A stretch of DNA of 64,000 nt. Origin: Lachnospiraceae bacterium. GTDB lineage: Bacteria > Bacillota > Clostridia > Lachnospirales > Lachnospiraceae. A program made the position numbers and the translations under genes. This document shows positions 9,169-18,442 of the stretch, in pieces. Numbering within the stretch: the first letter of the stretch is position 1; each line of letters starts with the position of its first letter. The notes below the pieces were generated by a model. The model saw only the letters and a program-made list of their open reading frames with translations, did not search any database and had not been told where the DNA came from. Location of the stretch: contig JAGCUO010000152.1 of the NCBI GenBank assembly GCA_017962825.1, positions 1-64,000 on the forward strand, in the 5' to 3' direction.

Positions 9169-10188
9169 TTAATAATAATCGTGTACAGACTCGGGATAAT
9201 GATCAAGGTTCATCTGAGCCTCGGAAATAAGGAAATAATTATATCTGAGTTTGTCTCTGCGTACACCGTTTACTCTGTAGATGGGGTCATCCCAGGTAAC
9301 ATCCACATAGAGCCAGACTCCGTTTACTGCAACTCTGTTCCATGCATGTTCTCCGCCCTCAATGGTCTCACAAGGGATTCCAAGAACAGTCATGAAATAT
9401 TCGAAAGCCTTGGTATATCCTGAGCATACGGCGGTTCTGTTATACATGAAGCCTTCAAGCGTCTGGGATACATCCATTTCGGATTCATCATAATTGGCGT
9501 AGTTTATCATCCAGTCATGAACCGCTTTGATCTTCTGATCGGGGGTCATTGCAGGATTGGTGATCTGTGAAGCGACCTGAATGATCATGATCTTGGCATT
9601 TGCATTAAGAGTGGTTCCCGCTACAGGTCTTCCCTGATAAACGCCCTCATTTTTGTACTCGTTCCAGAGAGCATCCTTGGAAGTTCCGTAAACAGCCGCA
9701 AGATCGGGATTCATGGTAGCATAAGCCGCAGCATCGAAAAGAACAGATTCATCCCTGTATACGTTGATTCCGTTTCCTCTGAGGCTCCACCAACGTTCGG
9801 GGCAGTCGATCCTCATATATCCTGCGGATTGCTCGGTGATCCTTCCGTTTTCAAAAACATTTCCGTGACCGACAAGAGCACCGAAAACATCAAGCTGAAC
9901 CTGAGCTAAGTTGTTAACAGGTACAGGTGATGCGGCAACAATGGTAAGTCCCGCCGGGGCATAGGGAAGTCTTCCCTCAGCCTGTCCGCATAAAACATAA
10001 TGCATATAGAGCATATCCGCATCATTTCCAAATACGGCAGCAACATCGGGATAGGTCGCAGCATAAAACTCGGCATCAAAAAGATTGCCGTCAGCCATCT
10101 GCTTCGGTGCGGCGAAGGCCGTCTGTGAACAGCACATCACTGCAACGATACAGGCCGCTATCGATAATAATAGTTTTTTGATCTTCAT
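9169..10188 (-). CDS. Secreted transglutaminase-like protein with two NPDL-type repeats
   Basis: A 339-residue exported protein. The start is the ATG at 10188, which follows GGAGGAATCGCT; the signal peptide begins MKIKKLLLSIAA and probably ends at AFA-AP. Two repeats of about 45 residues follow, of the form FDxxxYxxxxPDLAAVFGxxxxxLxxHYxxxGxxEGR; the first has YPDVAAVFG and the second NPDLAAVYG. The C-terminal transglutaminase-like domain carries the catalytic Cys in VCSGYTKAFEYF, the His in EHAWNRV and the Asp in YVDVTWDDP. It probably acts on the cell surface as a cysteine peptidase or cross-linking enzyme. A BMP-type binding protein gene lies 61 bp upstream. Confidence 0.85.
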   Translation of the reverse strand: MKIKKLLLSIAACIVAVMCCSQTAFAAPKQMADGNLFDAEFYAATYPDVAAVFGNDADMLYMHYVLCGQAEGRLPYAPAGLTIVAASPVPVNNLAQVQLDVFGALVGHGNVFENGRITEQSAGYMRIDCPERWWSLRGNGINVYRDESVLFDAAAYATMNPDLAAVYGTSKDALWNEYKNEGVYQGRPVAGTTLNANAKIMIIQVASQITNPAMTPDQKIKAVHDWMINYANYDESEMDVSQTLEGFMYNRTAVCSGYTKAFEYFMTVLGIPCETIEGGEHAWNRVAVNGVWLYVDVTWDDPIYRVNGVRRDKLRYNYFLISEAQMNLDHYPESVHDYY

Positions 10189-10249
10189 AGCGATTCCTCC
10201 ATGAGATATTTCATATATCATATCATAAAAATTCGGGAAACCCTCGTTT

Positions 10250-11458
10250 TCAATTCTCAATAATTACTATGTCTTTGAGAATATAATGGAAAGACGGTGC
10301 CGAGGCGTCCGAGTTTTCCATATATTCGATCCTGAGATTAATGGTATCGTCAGGATTTTCGGGATCGTAACCGTAATATTCTCCGGAAAAAACATGGATG
10401 CTTCCGTTAATGAATCCTTCTATGGTCCGATCTACCAGCTCCCTGCCGCCTTCAGGAGCGATGGCGGGATTAAGCTCAAGCATCTCAACCCAGTTTCTCT
10501 CAAATCCGGCCCCGATATCATTTCCGTGAACATGACCTTTAACAACATCTTCGATCCTGCGGTCTGTCATCACAGCCTTTATCGCATCGCTTATATATGG
10601 AGTCCAGTTGATCCTTGTTCCGATAAGTGATGTCGTGGGTGCAACATCGATCATATCCTGATTATAACCAACATGGTATACCGGATGGTTTGAGATAGAG
10701 TTTTCGCACATAACTGCGGGACCTATCGTATCCGAATGCTGGGAAATAATGATACAGCCTTCTTTGATAAGCAGGCCAGCCATCTCTTTTTCCTTCGTGT
10801 ATCCGGTCCAGGTATATGTATATCTGACTCTCATCACCGCACCGGGGCAGGTCTGCCTTGCGCCGAGTATAAATGCGGTGTAACCGGATATAACTTCGGG
10901 GCAGGGGTAAGCTGCGACATAGCCGATATATGCTTCATCACTGCCTATCACTCCGGCATCAATAAGCTCCTGAAGTTTAAGTCCCGCAACCATACCGGCA
11001 ATATATCTTCCCTCGTATATCTCACCCATAAATGTATGGTAATTGGACAAAACAGTATCGCTGTTTGCGTTATCGCCTGTTGCCTGACAAAACTCAATAT
11101 CGGGATATTGTACTGCAACGTGCTTTACTGCTTTCGAATAGTCGTAGGAATTGGAAAAAATAATGTCGCATCCGTTTGCAGCCAGTTCCATAAGAACGTC
11201 CTCAACATCATCATAGGGAACATTGCATCTCGTAAGCAAAGTTACCCTTCCGCCGTATTCGGGAAGCACCGACTCCACTGCATTGATGAAATTTCTGCTG
11301 TAAGGCGTACTTTCATCGCCGTCGAGAACAAGACCTACCTTAACTTCTTTTACCTCAGGTTTAAAATAATCCTGAAGGTAATGATAGGAATAGAATCCGA
11401 TGATACACAGAAGAGCTGCGACGATAACCCATATTAAGTTTTTCTTCTCAGCACCCAC
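10250..11458 (-). CDS. BMP/PnrA-family substrate-binding protein, membrane anchored
   Basis: A 402-residue protein of the basic membrane protein (PnrA-like) family, whose studied members bind purine nucleosides for ABC import. A single N-terminal helix (LIWVIVAALLCIIGF) replaces the usual lipoprotein signal: no lipobox Cys is visible. The binding domain begins KVGLVLDGDESTPYS and carries GCDIIFSNSYDY, EGRYIAGMVAGL and the NDIGAGFERNWVEM segment. No ABC ATPase or permease gene is nearby. Instead it starts 16 bp after the stop of a large HD-GYP receptor gene in the same direction, which suggests a sensing partner more than a transport role; this is inference. Confidence 0.8.
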   Translation of the reverse strand: MGAEKKNLIWVIVAALLCIIGFYSYHYLQDYFKPEVKEVKVGLVLDGDESTPYSRNFINAVESVLPEYGGRVTLLTRCNVPYDDVEDVLMELAANGCDIIFSNSYDYSKAVKHVAVQYPDIEFCQATGDNANSDTVLSNYHTFMGEIYEGRYIAGMVAGLKLQELIDAGVIGSDEAYIGYVAAYPCPEVISGYTAFILGARQTCPGAVMRVRYTYTWTGYTKEKEMAGLLIKEGCIIISQHSDTIGPAVMCENSISNHPVYHVGYNQDMIDVAPTTSLIGTRINWTPYISDAIKAVMTDRRIEDVVKGHVHGNDIGAGFERNWVEMLELNPAIAPEGGRELVDRTIEGFINGSIHVFSGEYYGYDPENPDDTINLRIEYMENSDASAPSFHYILKDIVIIEN

Positions 11459-11474
11459 TTATCTTATCCTCCGA

Positions 11475-14400
11475 TTAATCATCAGAAAAAGATTTTGTAT
11501 CTATATCCCCGTTTTCTATCAGTTCCAAAAAAATATCCAAAAGCTCCGGGTCAAACAGTGTGCCCCGGCCTGCTTTAAGTTCTCTCATAACCTCCTCGAA
11601 AGGCATACCCTTTCTGTAAACACGGTTTGCAGTCATGGCATCGAAAGTATCCGCTATTGCAATGATCCTTCCGTAAAGAGGTATATCGTTTCCCTTAAGT
11701 CCTTCGGGATAACCGGTTCCGTCGTAGCGTTCGTGATGATACAAAGCACCTTCAGCGGCATTATCGACAAGGGTGAAATCCTTGAGTATCTCCGCACCGA
11801 GAGTTACATGACTCTTCATAAGTTCATACTCTTCGGGAGTAAGCTTGTCGGGCTTATTAAGTATCGCGTCCGGAATACCGATCTTTCCGATATCATGCAA
11901 AAGAGCAGCTTTCCTGAGATTATCAAGTTCCTTTTCCGAAAAACCGTATTTCCTTGCGATCATTACCGAATATTCCGAAACCCTCTGTGAATGACGACTG
12001 GTCAGAGCATCCTTTGCATCAACGGTTCTTGCGATAGCCATGATTGTTTCATTACCCATGGATACCTGTTTAAGCGCAAGGGAAAGTCTTTCCTGCTGAA
12101 GGGCCATGGTCTTCTGAGCCTGATATCTTGTCCAGAACCATGTAGCCCATCCCACGAAAAGTCCTCCGACAATCAGCATATACAACATAAACCAGTTGTT
12201 ATCGTAGATGGAATTTTCTTTGATAAAACCGTAAGTACTCTCTTCAAGTATCTTACCGGTATCTTCATCGATTATCGCAATATGGAATGTATAATCACCC
12301 GCAGGAATATTGGTATAGATCGCGCTTGTGATCTCGCTTTGCGGGACAGTCTTATAATCCGGATCCACTCCCTCCAGATAATATGAGATCTTGGGATCTT
12401 CAAGAGAGAAGTTTATGATCTCAGGCACGAACTCTATGGTGCTTACATCTCTGCCGATCCTGAGTGAATTTCCTCTTTCGATGGTAACGGGAACTCCGTC
12501 AACGAGTATCTCGGAAACCATGATCCTAAAGGATTGTGTATCGTTCCTGTAATTATCAAGGTTAAAAGAAACCACACCACGGTCCGTAGACAGATAAATA
12601 TCCCCATACAAAGAAACCTCGTTCCATGAATTGGCGGTAAGTGAACACTGAAGGCCAAATCTGGAATTGAGAAGAAGTCCTTCCATGGGGGAATTAGTCA
12701 GAAGGTCTTTCTTGCTGACAACATAGATACCGGCGCTTCCAAGTACAAAGGCTTCCCCGTCATCATCAAGAACGATATCGTAGTTATTGGAATAAGGGAA
12801 ATTGGTGACGGTCCTTATAAAACCGTCCTTCATGATACAGATACTGTTACTGGTTACGATAAACATTGCATCGGTATCTTCATCATATACCATCTTCAGG
12901 ACCACTTCGGATCCGAGTCCGTCTTCCTTGGTCAGATGACCGGATATCATGCTGTTGGAATATACAACGATTCCGTTTCCGTCGGTTCCAAGGTACAGCG
13001 TTCCGTCGGGAGTCTGACACATGGATATTATCTGAGAGGACCCGAGTTCCCCTCCGTAAGCAATTGTCTTAACAACAGTGTATCCGCGGATTATGGACAG
13101 ACCGGTATCCGCACTTACGGCGATGGAATTATCGTTAAGTTCGATACAGCCGCGCACTCTTCTGCCGACTCCCATTTTCTCCGTATCAAATTCCAAAAGC
13201 TCTCCGCTTTCCGTCAAACATGAAATTCCTTTACCGTATGTACATATCCAAAGATTTCCCAAAGAATCCCTGGTAAGGCATCTGATACGTACGCCCTCGT
13301 ACATCTTGGTCAGATTATTATCCAACACAATTCCGGGATAAAGATTTATCGCCGATAATCCGCTGTCCGTACCGATGTACAGAATTCCGCCGATAAGAGC
13401 GGTGCTGTTTACGACAGCGGGGTCCATATCGAATTTTACATACATATTGGAAAAGCAGGATGAAGACAACTGAAGTAGCCCGTGTCTCGATGAAGCAAAC
13501 CAATAGTTGCCCTGATAGTCGACCGTCATGTTGACTATTGATGAATTATAATCTTCGGTCGATACTCTTGAATAAGTAGGCCCTTCTATAAAACCGATCC
13601 CGTTATCCGAAAGTACCCATACACGGGTATTATCAAAATAGATCTTGTTTATCTCCGATGCACCTTCGCACTTGATGGTATGCTGAAGAAGCGCATTTCC
13701 GTCACTTATACGATATACAAGAATCCTTCCGTCTGAGGTTCCCGCATACAAAAGTCCTTCCGCACTGAACTGACATGATGAAAACCTTATATCATTATGT
13801 GACGGACGAATCTCAAAAAGTACTTTTTTATCCTTTAAGACATACATCCTGCCTCCGGTGGTAACGGCAGCCACAAGCCCGGTTCTGTCTGCAGTCAGAC
13901 TCTGTGCATAACGTATCTCGGGAAGTTCTCCCGCCACGGTAATACCATCCTTAAGACACACAACGACCATCTCATCGGATGTTCCGATATAGTAATCTCC
14001 CGAAGCACTCTGAACAATGCTTCTGACCGAATCAGAAGAAAGGCCCTTGTCGGTATCAAATATATTGACCTGTTTTCCTTCAATGGCTACGACAACGCCG
14101 CTGTCATTGGTTCCGATCCAAAGCCTGCCCTCCTCATCGACGTAGAGACAGTTAACATTCTTAACACTGTCGAACTCTTCCATGAAGGTAAATGAACTGC
14201 CGTTGTATCTGTAAAGTCCGGAATTACTACCAACCCATAAAATACCGTCATAAGTCTGAGCAATGTCATTGGCATGACCGCACGTAAGCCCGTTATCGGC
14301 ATTATAGTACCTTTGGATGTATGTATAGTCGCCGGTTTCGGCATGTGATCCGAATGAAGGGATAAGTGAAGAAAACGCTATGGCAGCGATCAGAAACAAA

Positions 14401-14993
14401 CCTATACCAAAATTGCCGAATACACTGCCGTTTTTGGCAGATCTCACAATCTTTACGACCAAGTACATGAATAAAACGGTAAAGATCTTATCAAGAAAAT
14501 CAACATAGAGTTCACCGATGGCGGACGCCATGATCCCGGGAACACCTTTCTCCAGGAGAAAAGAAATAACTCCGTCGCCCCAGACATTTCCGGTGAAACC
14601 GTCATAACAGAAAAGATTGAATATGGTAGAGATGATAACGGAGCCCACAGTAACACCGCCCGCAACGGTCGTAGCCCCGATAAATGTATCAAAATAACGT
14701 CTGCGTGCGGCCAGACCAAAGCTAACACCTATGAAAATACTTGTGAGGGCATAAATAAGTGAATTCCGATCCCAGAAAAAATAAATGATATTTGTAGTAC
14801 AGCCCACAATAGCACCGCTTACGGGACCGAGAACGTAAGCAGCAAAAATAGTCCCGAGCGAGTCAAGCCATAAAGGAAGTTCGCAGGTTATCGCACTGTG
14901 CTTTCCGACAAAATTAATAAAAACACTGCAGAAAACAATGACCATGATAACAATCGGACGATTTCTTAAATTGTTATTACGCAGTTTTCCCAT
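11475..14993 (-). CDS. Membrane receptor with beta-propeller and HD-GYP phosphodiesterase domain
   Basis: A 1172-residue receptor. Residues 1-200 hold about five or six membrane helices that resemble ECF-type S components (LPLWLDSLGTIFAAYVLG). Residues 210-850 form a two-component-regulator propeller (repeats such as GILWVGSNSGLYRYNG and GTLYLGTDGNGI), followed by a Y_Y_Y-type domain and a helix near 950. The C-terminal HD-GYP domain is complete: LLHDIGKIGIP, HHERYDGTGYPEGL, and ADTFDAMTANRVYR. HD-GYP proteins hydrolyse c-di-GMP, so extracellular sensing probably changes c-di-GMP. The frame is open from a TTG at 15029, but a TATAAT box lies between the two starts and the ATG at 14993 gives a better N-terminus, perhaps with a very short leader. 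Start is uncertain. Confidence 0.87.
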   Translation of the reverse strand: MGKLRNNNLRNRPIVIMVIVFCSVFINFVGKHSAITCELPLWLDSLGTIFAAYVLGPVSGAIVGCTTNIIYFFWDRNSLIYALTSIFIGVSFGLAARRRYFDTFIGATTVAGGVTVGSVIISTIFNLFCYDGFTGNVWGDGVISFLLEKGVPGIMASAIGELYVDFLDKIFTVLFMYLVVKIVRSAKNGSVFGNFGIGLFLIAAIAFSSLIPSFGSHAETGDYTYIQRYYNADNGLTCGHANDIAQTYDGILWVGSNSGLYRYNGSSFTFMEEFDSVKNVNCLYVDEEGRLWIGTNDSGVVVAIEGKQVNIFDTDKGLSSDSVRSIVQSASGDYYIGTSDEMVVVCLKDGITVAGELPEIRYAQSLTADRTGLVAAVTTGGRMYVLKDKKVLFEIRPSHNDIRFSSCQFSAEGLLYAGTSDGRILVYRISDGNALLQHTIKCEGASEINKIYFDNTRVWVLSDNGIGFIEGPTYSRVSTEDYNSSIVNMTVDYQGNYWFASSRHGLLQLSSSCFSNMYVKFDMDPAVVNSTALIGGILYIGTDSGLSAINLYPGIVLDNNLTKMYEGVRIRCLTRDSLGNLWICTYGKGISCLTESGELLEFDTEKMGVGRRVRGCIELNDNSIAVSADTGLSIIRGYTVVKTIAYGGELGSSQIISMCQTPDGTLYLGTDGNGIVVYSNSMISGHLTKEDGLGSEVVLKMVYDEDTDAMFIVTSNSICIMKDGFIRTVTNFPYSNNYDIVLDDDGEAFVLGSAGIYVVSKKDLLTNSPMEGLLLNSRFGLQCSLTANSWNEVSLYGDIYLSTDRGVVSFNLDNYRNDTQSFRIMVSEILVDGVPVTIERGNSLRIGRDVSTIEFVPEIINFSLEDPKISYYLEGVDPDYKTVPQSEITSAIYTNIPAGDYTFHIAIIDEDTGKILEESTYGFIKENSIYDNNWFMLYMLIVGGLFVGWATWFWTRYQAQKTMALQQERLSLALKQVSMGNETIMAIARTVDAKDALTSRHSQRVSEYSVMIARKYGFSEKELDNLRKAALLHDIGKIGIPDAILNKPDKLTPEEYELMKSHVTLGAEILKDFTLVDNAAEGALYHHERYDGTGYPEGLKGNDIPLYGRIIAIADTFDAMTANRVYRKGMPFEEVMRELKAGRGTLFDPELLDIFLELIENGDIDTKSFSDD

Positions 14994-15046
14994 CCTATAA
15001 ATTTTATTATATATGGCCTTTTTTATCAATTTTTTCGAAAAAAAGA

Positions 15047-15068
15047 CCCGGGCGGTAACCCGCCCGGG
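15047..15068 (-). terminator. Terminator of the flotillin gene
   Basis: A 9-bp GC-only stem (CCCGGGCGG and its complement, TAAC loop) followed on the minus strand by seven Ts. Confidence 0.93.
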
Positions 15069-15084
15069 CCAATATACTGAAAAT

Positions 15085-16599
15085 TTACTCTTCGGAGGAG
15101 TTATTTACAGCTTTTGCTGACTCTTTTACGATCTCGGCATCAAGGCCGGTAACGTTGATGTTCTTGGTAACCTTAGCATCATAGGTATTTGCTTTCATGA
15201 CTTCGGTAAGATCAAAACCGGTAGTTTCCTTAACCGACTGGATAACCTTAGCCATAACTGCGGGAGCATATCCGCCGACGCTTGCAACACCTGACTCACC
15301 GCTGCCGGAATCGATAACGGTAACCTTGTCGATGGAAGCGATGGGAGCGGCAACTTCCTTGGCAATAGCGGGAAGCTGTTTGATGATCATTTCGGTAATA
15401 GCGGCATTGTTATACTTAGCGTATGCTTCTGCCTTCTTCTCCATTGCTTCTGCTTCTGCAAGACCCTTTGCCTGGATAGCTTCTGCTTCTGCGCGACCTA
15501 CGGCTGCAATACCGGCTGCTTCCTTCTCTTTAGCATAAACTGCCGCGTCTGCCTGAGCTTTAACAGCCTCAGCTGCCTTCTCCTGCTCGTACTTACGAGC
15601 ATCTGCTTCACGCTGTCTCTCAATGAGATTAGCTTCAGCTTCCTGCTGACGACGATACTTCTCAGCATCTGCTTTCTTTCTGACTTCAGCGTTGAGGACC
15701 TGCTCTTTAACGTCAGCTTCACGCTGCTTGAGTTCGGTCTCTCTCTCCTGACGTGCGATGTCTGCATTCGCTCTGGTGACCTCGATGGTCTTTCTCTGTT
15801 CCTGCTGCTGAATCTCGTAAGCTGCGTCTGCGACTGCCTGCTTGGTATCAGCTTCCTGCTTCAGTTCGGACTGCTTAATAGCAAGTTCGTTCTGCTTGGT
15901 AGCGATCTCGGTCTGAGACTTAACCTGCTCTTCGTTTGCAGCTTTGTCAGCCTGCGCCTGAGCAATCTTAATGTCTCTTTCAGACTCTGCTCTTGAAATA
16001 GCAGCTGCCTTCTGGATACGTACTACGTTATCAACACCGAGGTTCTCGATTACGTGATTGTCATCAACGAAATTCTGGACATTGAAGCTGGTGATCACAA
16101 GACCCATTGCTTCAAGATCGGGATCTGCGTTCTCTTTTACGAGAGTTGCAAACTTCTGACGGTCTGAAACCATCTCTTCAAGATGCATCTTACCGACGAT
16201 CTCACGGACATTACCTTCGAGAACTTCTCTAGCAACCGCTGCAATGTACTCGGGCTTCTTGTTCAGGAAGTTCTTGGATGCCTTCTTGATAAGATCGGGA
16301 GTATGACCGATCTGAACGTTTACGGTAGCATCAACCATGATGTTGATGTAGTCGGCGGTGGGAACCGCAGAACTGGTCTTAACATCGATAGGGATCAACT
16401 GGAGTTTCAAAACGTCTTTCTTCTCGAAGAAAGGGATTTTGATACCCGCACGACCTATCAGATATCTGGGCTCCTTGTGAAGTCCCGTGATGATGAATGC
16501 CTCATCGGTCGAAGCCTTTACGTAGCCGGTGATAAATATGATGATCAATACGACCAGCACTATCGCCGCTATCACAATTGCTCCTAAATATTCGTCCAT
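15085..16599 (-). CDS. floT: Flotillin-family SPFH protein
   Basis: A 504-residue flotillin. An N-terminal membrane segment (residues 5-25, IVIAAIVLVVLIIIFITGY) leads into an SPFH domain that includes VDATVNVQIG and the block around EGNVREIVGKM. A long Ala/Glu/Lys/Gln-rich coiled coil covers about 215-390, and the C-terminus has the flotillin-type segment around AIAKEVAAPIASIDKV. Flotillins scaffold membrane microdomains in the cell envelope. The start is the ATG at 16599 after AGAGGAAC. The gene stands alone between a consensus promoter plus riboswitch upstream and a strong terminator downstream. Control of a flotillin by a yybP-ykoY-type element is unusual. Confidence 0.9.
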   Translation of the reverse strand: MDEYLGAIVIAAIVLVVLIIIFITGYVKASTDEAFIITGLHKEPRYLIGRAGIKIPFFEKKDVLKLQLIPIDVKTSSAVPTADYINIMVDATVNVQIGHTPDLIKKASKNFLNKKPEYIAAVAREVLEGNVREIVGKMHLEEMVSDRQKFATLVKENADPDLEAMGLVITSFNVQNFVDDNHVIENLGVDNVVRIQKAAAISRAESERDIKIAQAQADKAANEEQVKSQTEIATKQNELAIKQSELKQEADTKQAVADAAYEIQQQEQRKTIEVTRANADIARQERETELKQREADVKEQVLNAEVRKKADAEKYRRQQEAEANLIERQREADARKYEQEKAAEAVKAQADAAVYAKEKEAAGIAAVGRAEAEAIQAKGLAEAEAMEKKAEAYAKYNNAAITEMIIKQLPAIAKEVAAPIASIDKVTVIDSGSGESGVASVGGYAPAVMAKVIQSVKETTGFDLTEVMKANTYDAKVTKNINVTGLDAEIVKESAKAVNNSSEE

Positions 16600-16676
16600 A
16601 TAGTTCCTCTCTTTCCGCCGCTTCATACGGCTGTGAAAATTGTTTTGCGGAAGCGGCTCCGCCTTTGGTTAAAAAA

Positions 16677-16716
16677 AAGACTTTTACCGCAACCGTTTAG
16701 TTACAGTAAAAGTCTT
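16677..16716 (-). terminator. Riboswitch expression platform terminator
   Basis: An 11-bp stem (AAGACTTTTAC/GTAAAAGTCTT) followed by eight Ts on the minus strand. Its 5' arm includes the CTTTTAC that forms the 3' side of aptamer stem P1, so ligand-bound aptamer and terminator exclude each other. This predicts an ON switch. Confidence 0.88.
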
Positions 16717-16813
16717 GCCTTCTAACTTGATACGGGTCTTACCTTACGATAATTCCGAGTGACGATTTCAAGCCGGATGGAAAAGTTTCCACCTTTGGGC
16801 TACTCCCTTTCAC
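16706..16813 (-). ncRNA. yybP-ykoY-type (manganese) riboswitch aptamer
   Basis: On the minus strand, stem P1 is GTGAAAG (16807-16813) paired with CTTTTAC (16706-16712). Directly inside are the conserved GGAGTAGCC on the 5' side and GGCAAGAC on the 3' side, the hallmark of the yybP-ykoY class, and a second-arm loop with ATCGTCAC. A hairpin GGTGGAA/TTCCATC forms one arm, and CTTGA/TCAAG closes the other. Known members sense Mn2+ and control exporters such as MntP and P-type ATPases. Here the gene served is a flotillin. The assignment rests on motif and pairing by eye; a covariance search would settle it. Confidence 0.85.
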
Positions 16814-16821
16814 TTGAATAA

Positions 16822-16850
16822 ATTATATATATTTTCAGTTTCCGTGTCAA
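16822..16850 (-). promoter_or_regulatory. Full-consensus sigma-A promoter of the riboswitch-flotillin unit
   Basis: Minus-strand -35 TTGACA (16845-16850), 17-bp spacer, -10 TATAAT (16822-16827). Transcription would begin just before the aptamer. Confidence 0.93.
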
Positions 16851-16906
16851 GAAAAATCGGGGGTTTGTAATACTGTTTCTTCAGCGGATGCATTCCGGGA
16901 TTTTCT

Positions 16907-18337
16907 TTATAAAGGTCTGCATACGTAACCTCTGAGAACATACCCGAAAGTACCGTCCGTGGGATACATTACAAATCTCACAGATGATACTGTTTCACCC
17001 GTCATATCGCTTATTATATTAGCTTTTACGATGCAGGCGGATGAACTCTCCGCAACCGATATTATCTCGGCATACTCTTCATAGCCGCACCCGCAATACG
17101 AGTAGCAATATCCGTCATCAAGACAAATGATCCCTATTTCCGGAAGATCTTTATCGGTAGAATCCGGTCCGAAATCCGGCTCATAATCTCTTTCTTCACC
17201 AAACACTTCACTATAAAATGCCGCAAGATCATCAGCAGACATCCTGTAACGTGCAAACCCGGAAAGACCTCCCAAAATCTCCGGCTCGGAAAATTCTGTT
17301 TCCTCTCCGAAAGAACAAACTGCTTCGTAATCATTAAGTGAATTAAGATGGTCCTCAGATATTGCCACATTTTCCTGAAAGATCATCATGGAAACCGCTT
17401 CAAAAAACTTTACTTCATCCTCCGAAAGATCGCCTGTATCCTTAAGGTCATATATCTCTTCCGAAGAAGCGGGTATTGTATTCAGGCCGCTCATTAAGAT
17501 CACACAATGATCGTCATATCGGATCTCAATATCTTCGACTCTGTTCATCGATCCGAAACCGACCCACGCGATTCCGCCGTCCTCAAGTTCCCAACCGTAC
17601 AACCATATGAGGGATTCATCATCGAATTCATCATAAGGACCCAGATCATTTACCAGTTCCTCATAAGATGTTTGATCATCCAGCCCCTCAAAATACTCTG
17701 CCGTCGCGGGAAGATACAGATATGACGGTTCCTGAGGCTCGGTAAAAAGAGCCCACTGTTCTTCCGCATCTTCCCTGGCATCATTAATAACTTCACTTAA
17801 GGTGACAACGATATTGTGGTATCTCTCCTGCTTCCTGCCATCCCCGAGTCCTGCGCAATAACCGCCGCTCAGATACGTTCCGTTCTCTGTCCTGACCTCT
17901 ATAAAATATGAGGGACCGTCGTATATATCGTCCACCTTCATATTTTCCGGAAGTTTCTCGAATTTATTATCGATAACCGCGCTAACGATCCTTTCCCATC
18001 CTTCCGGGCTGAGATCGATCCACTCTTCTGTATACTCACCTTCACCGGGAATATCATCAGTAAAATAATGATACCCGCCGGTAGCATTCATCCAATACTT
18101 GGTAAAATCATAAATGGTGATCTTGTCAGGTGTAATGACATATACGATATATGATCCGGGATCGCCCACGCAAACCTGGAATGTTATCTGCTCATACTCG
18201 GATACATCCGGTGCACTGTCAGGTTCACGATCACTTACGCCTTCTTCGCTTTCCGGGTCAGGGCCTGCGTTTTGGGTGCATCCCGCAAATATAATAAGGC
18301 ACATAAGAATTGCCGCTATTTTAATGATCTTTTTCAT
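16907..18337 (-). CDS. Predicted lipoprotein, function unknown
   Basis: A 476-residue exported lipoprotein. The signal peptide MKKIIKIAAILMCLIIFAG ends at a lipobox with Cys20 (FAGC), followed by an acidic linker rich in Asp, Glu and Ser. The mature part is acidic, with no catalytic motif that I recognise. The start is the ATG at 18337, preceded by GGGGAGG; the open frame continues to 18382 without a better site. The gene follows an esterase gene by 105 bp and is followed by the riboswitch-controlled flotillin unit. No family was recognised. Confidence 0.75.
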   Translation of the reverse strand: MKKIIKIAAILMCLIIFAGCTQNAGPDPESEEGVSDREPDSAPDVSEYEQITFQVCVGDPGSYIVYVITPDKITIYDFTKYWMNATGGYHYFTDDIPGEGEYTEEWIDLSPEGWERIVSAVIDNKFEKLPENMKVDDIYDGPSYFIEVRTENGTYLSGGYCAGLGDGRKQERYHNIVVTLSEVINDAREDAEEQWALFTEPQEPSYLYLPATAEYFEGLDDQTSYEELVNDLGPYDEFDDESLIWLYGWELEDGGIAWVGFGSMNRVEDIEIRYDDHCVILMSGLNTIPASSEEIYDLKDTGDLSEDEVKFFEAVSMMIFQENVAISEDHLNSLNDYEAVCSFGEETEFSEPEILGGLSGFARYRMSADDLAAFYSEVFGEERDYEPDFGPDSTDKDLPEIGIICLDDGYCYSYCGCGYEEYAEIISVAESSSACIVKANIISDMTGETVSSVRFVMYPTDGTFGYVLRGYVCRPL

Positions 18338-18442
18338 ATACGATCCTCCCCTACACCTGTATAGACGAGACAGGCAAAACATACGTCACATACCGGGTTG
18401 AGTTTGCGGGAAAGCCGGTGTCCCCGGACTTATTGAATAATA

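Noticed and set aside
18338-18442. Possible c-di-GMP riboswitch between the esterase and lipoprotein genes
   Set aside because: CG-rich segments with GCGGGAAAGCCGG recall GEMM pieces, but the conserved core and the pairing do not fit.
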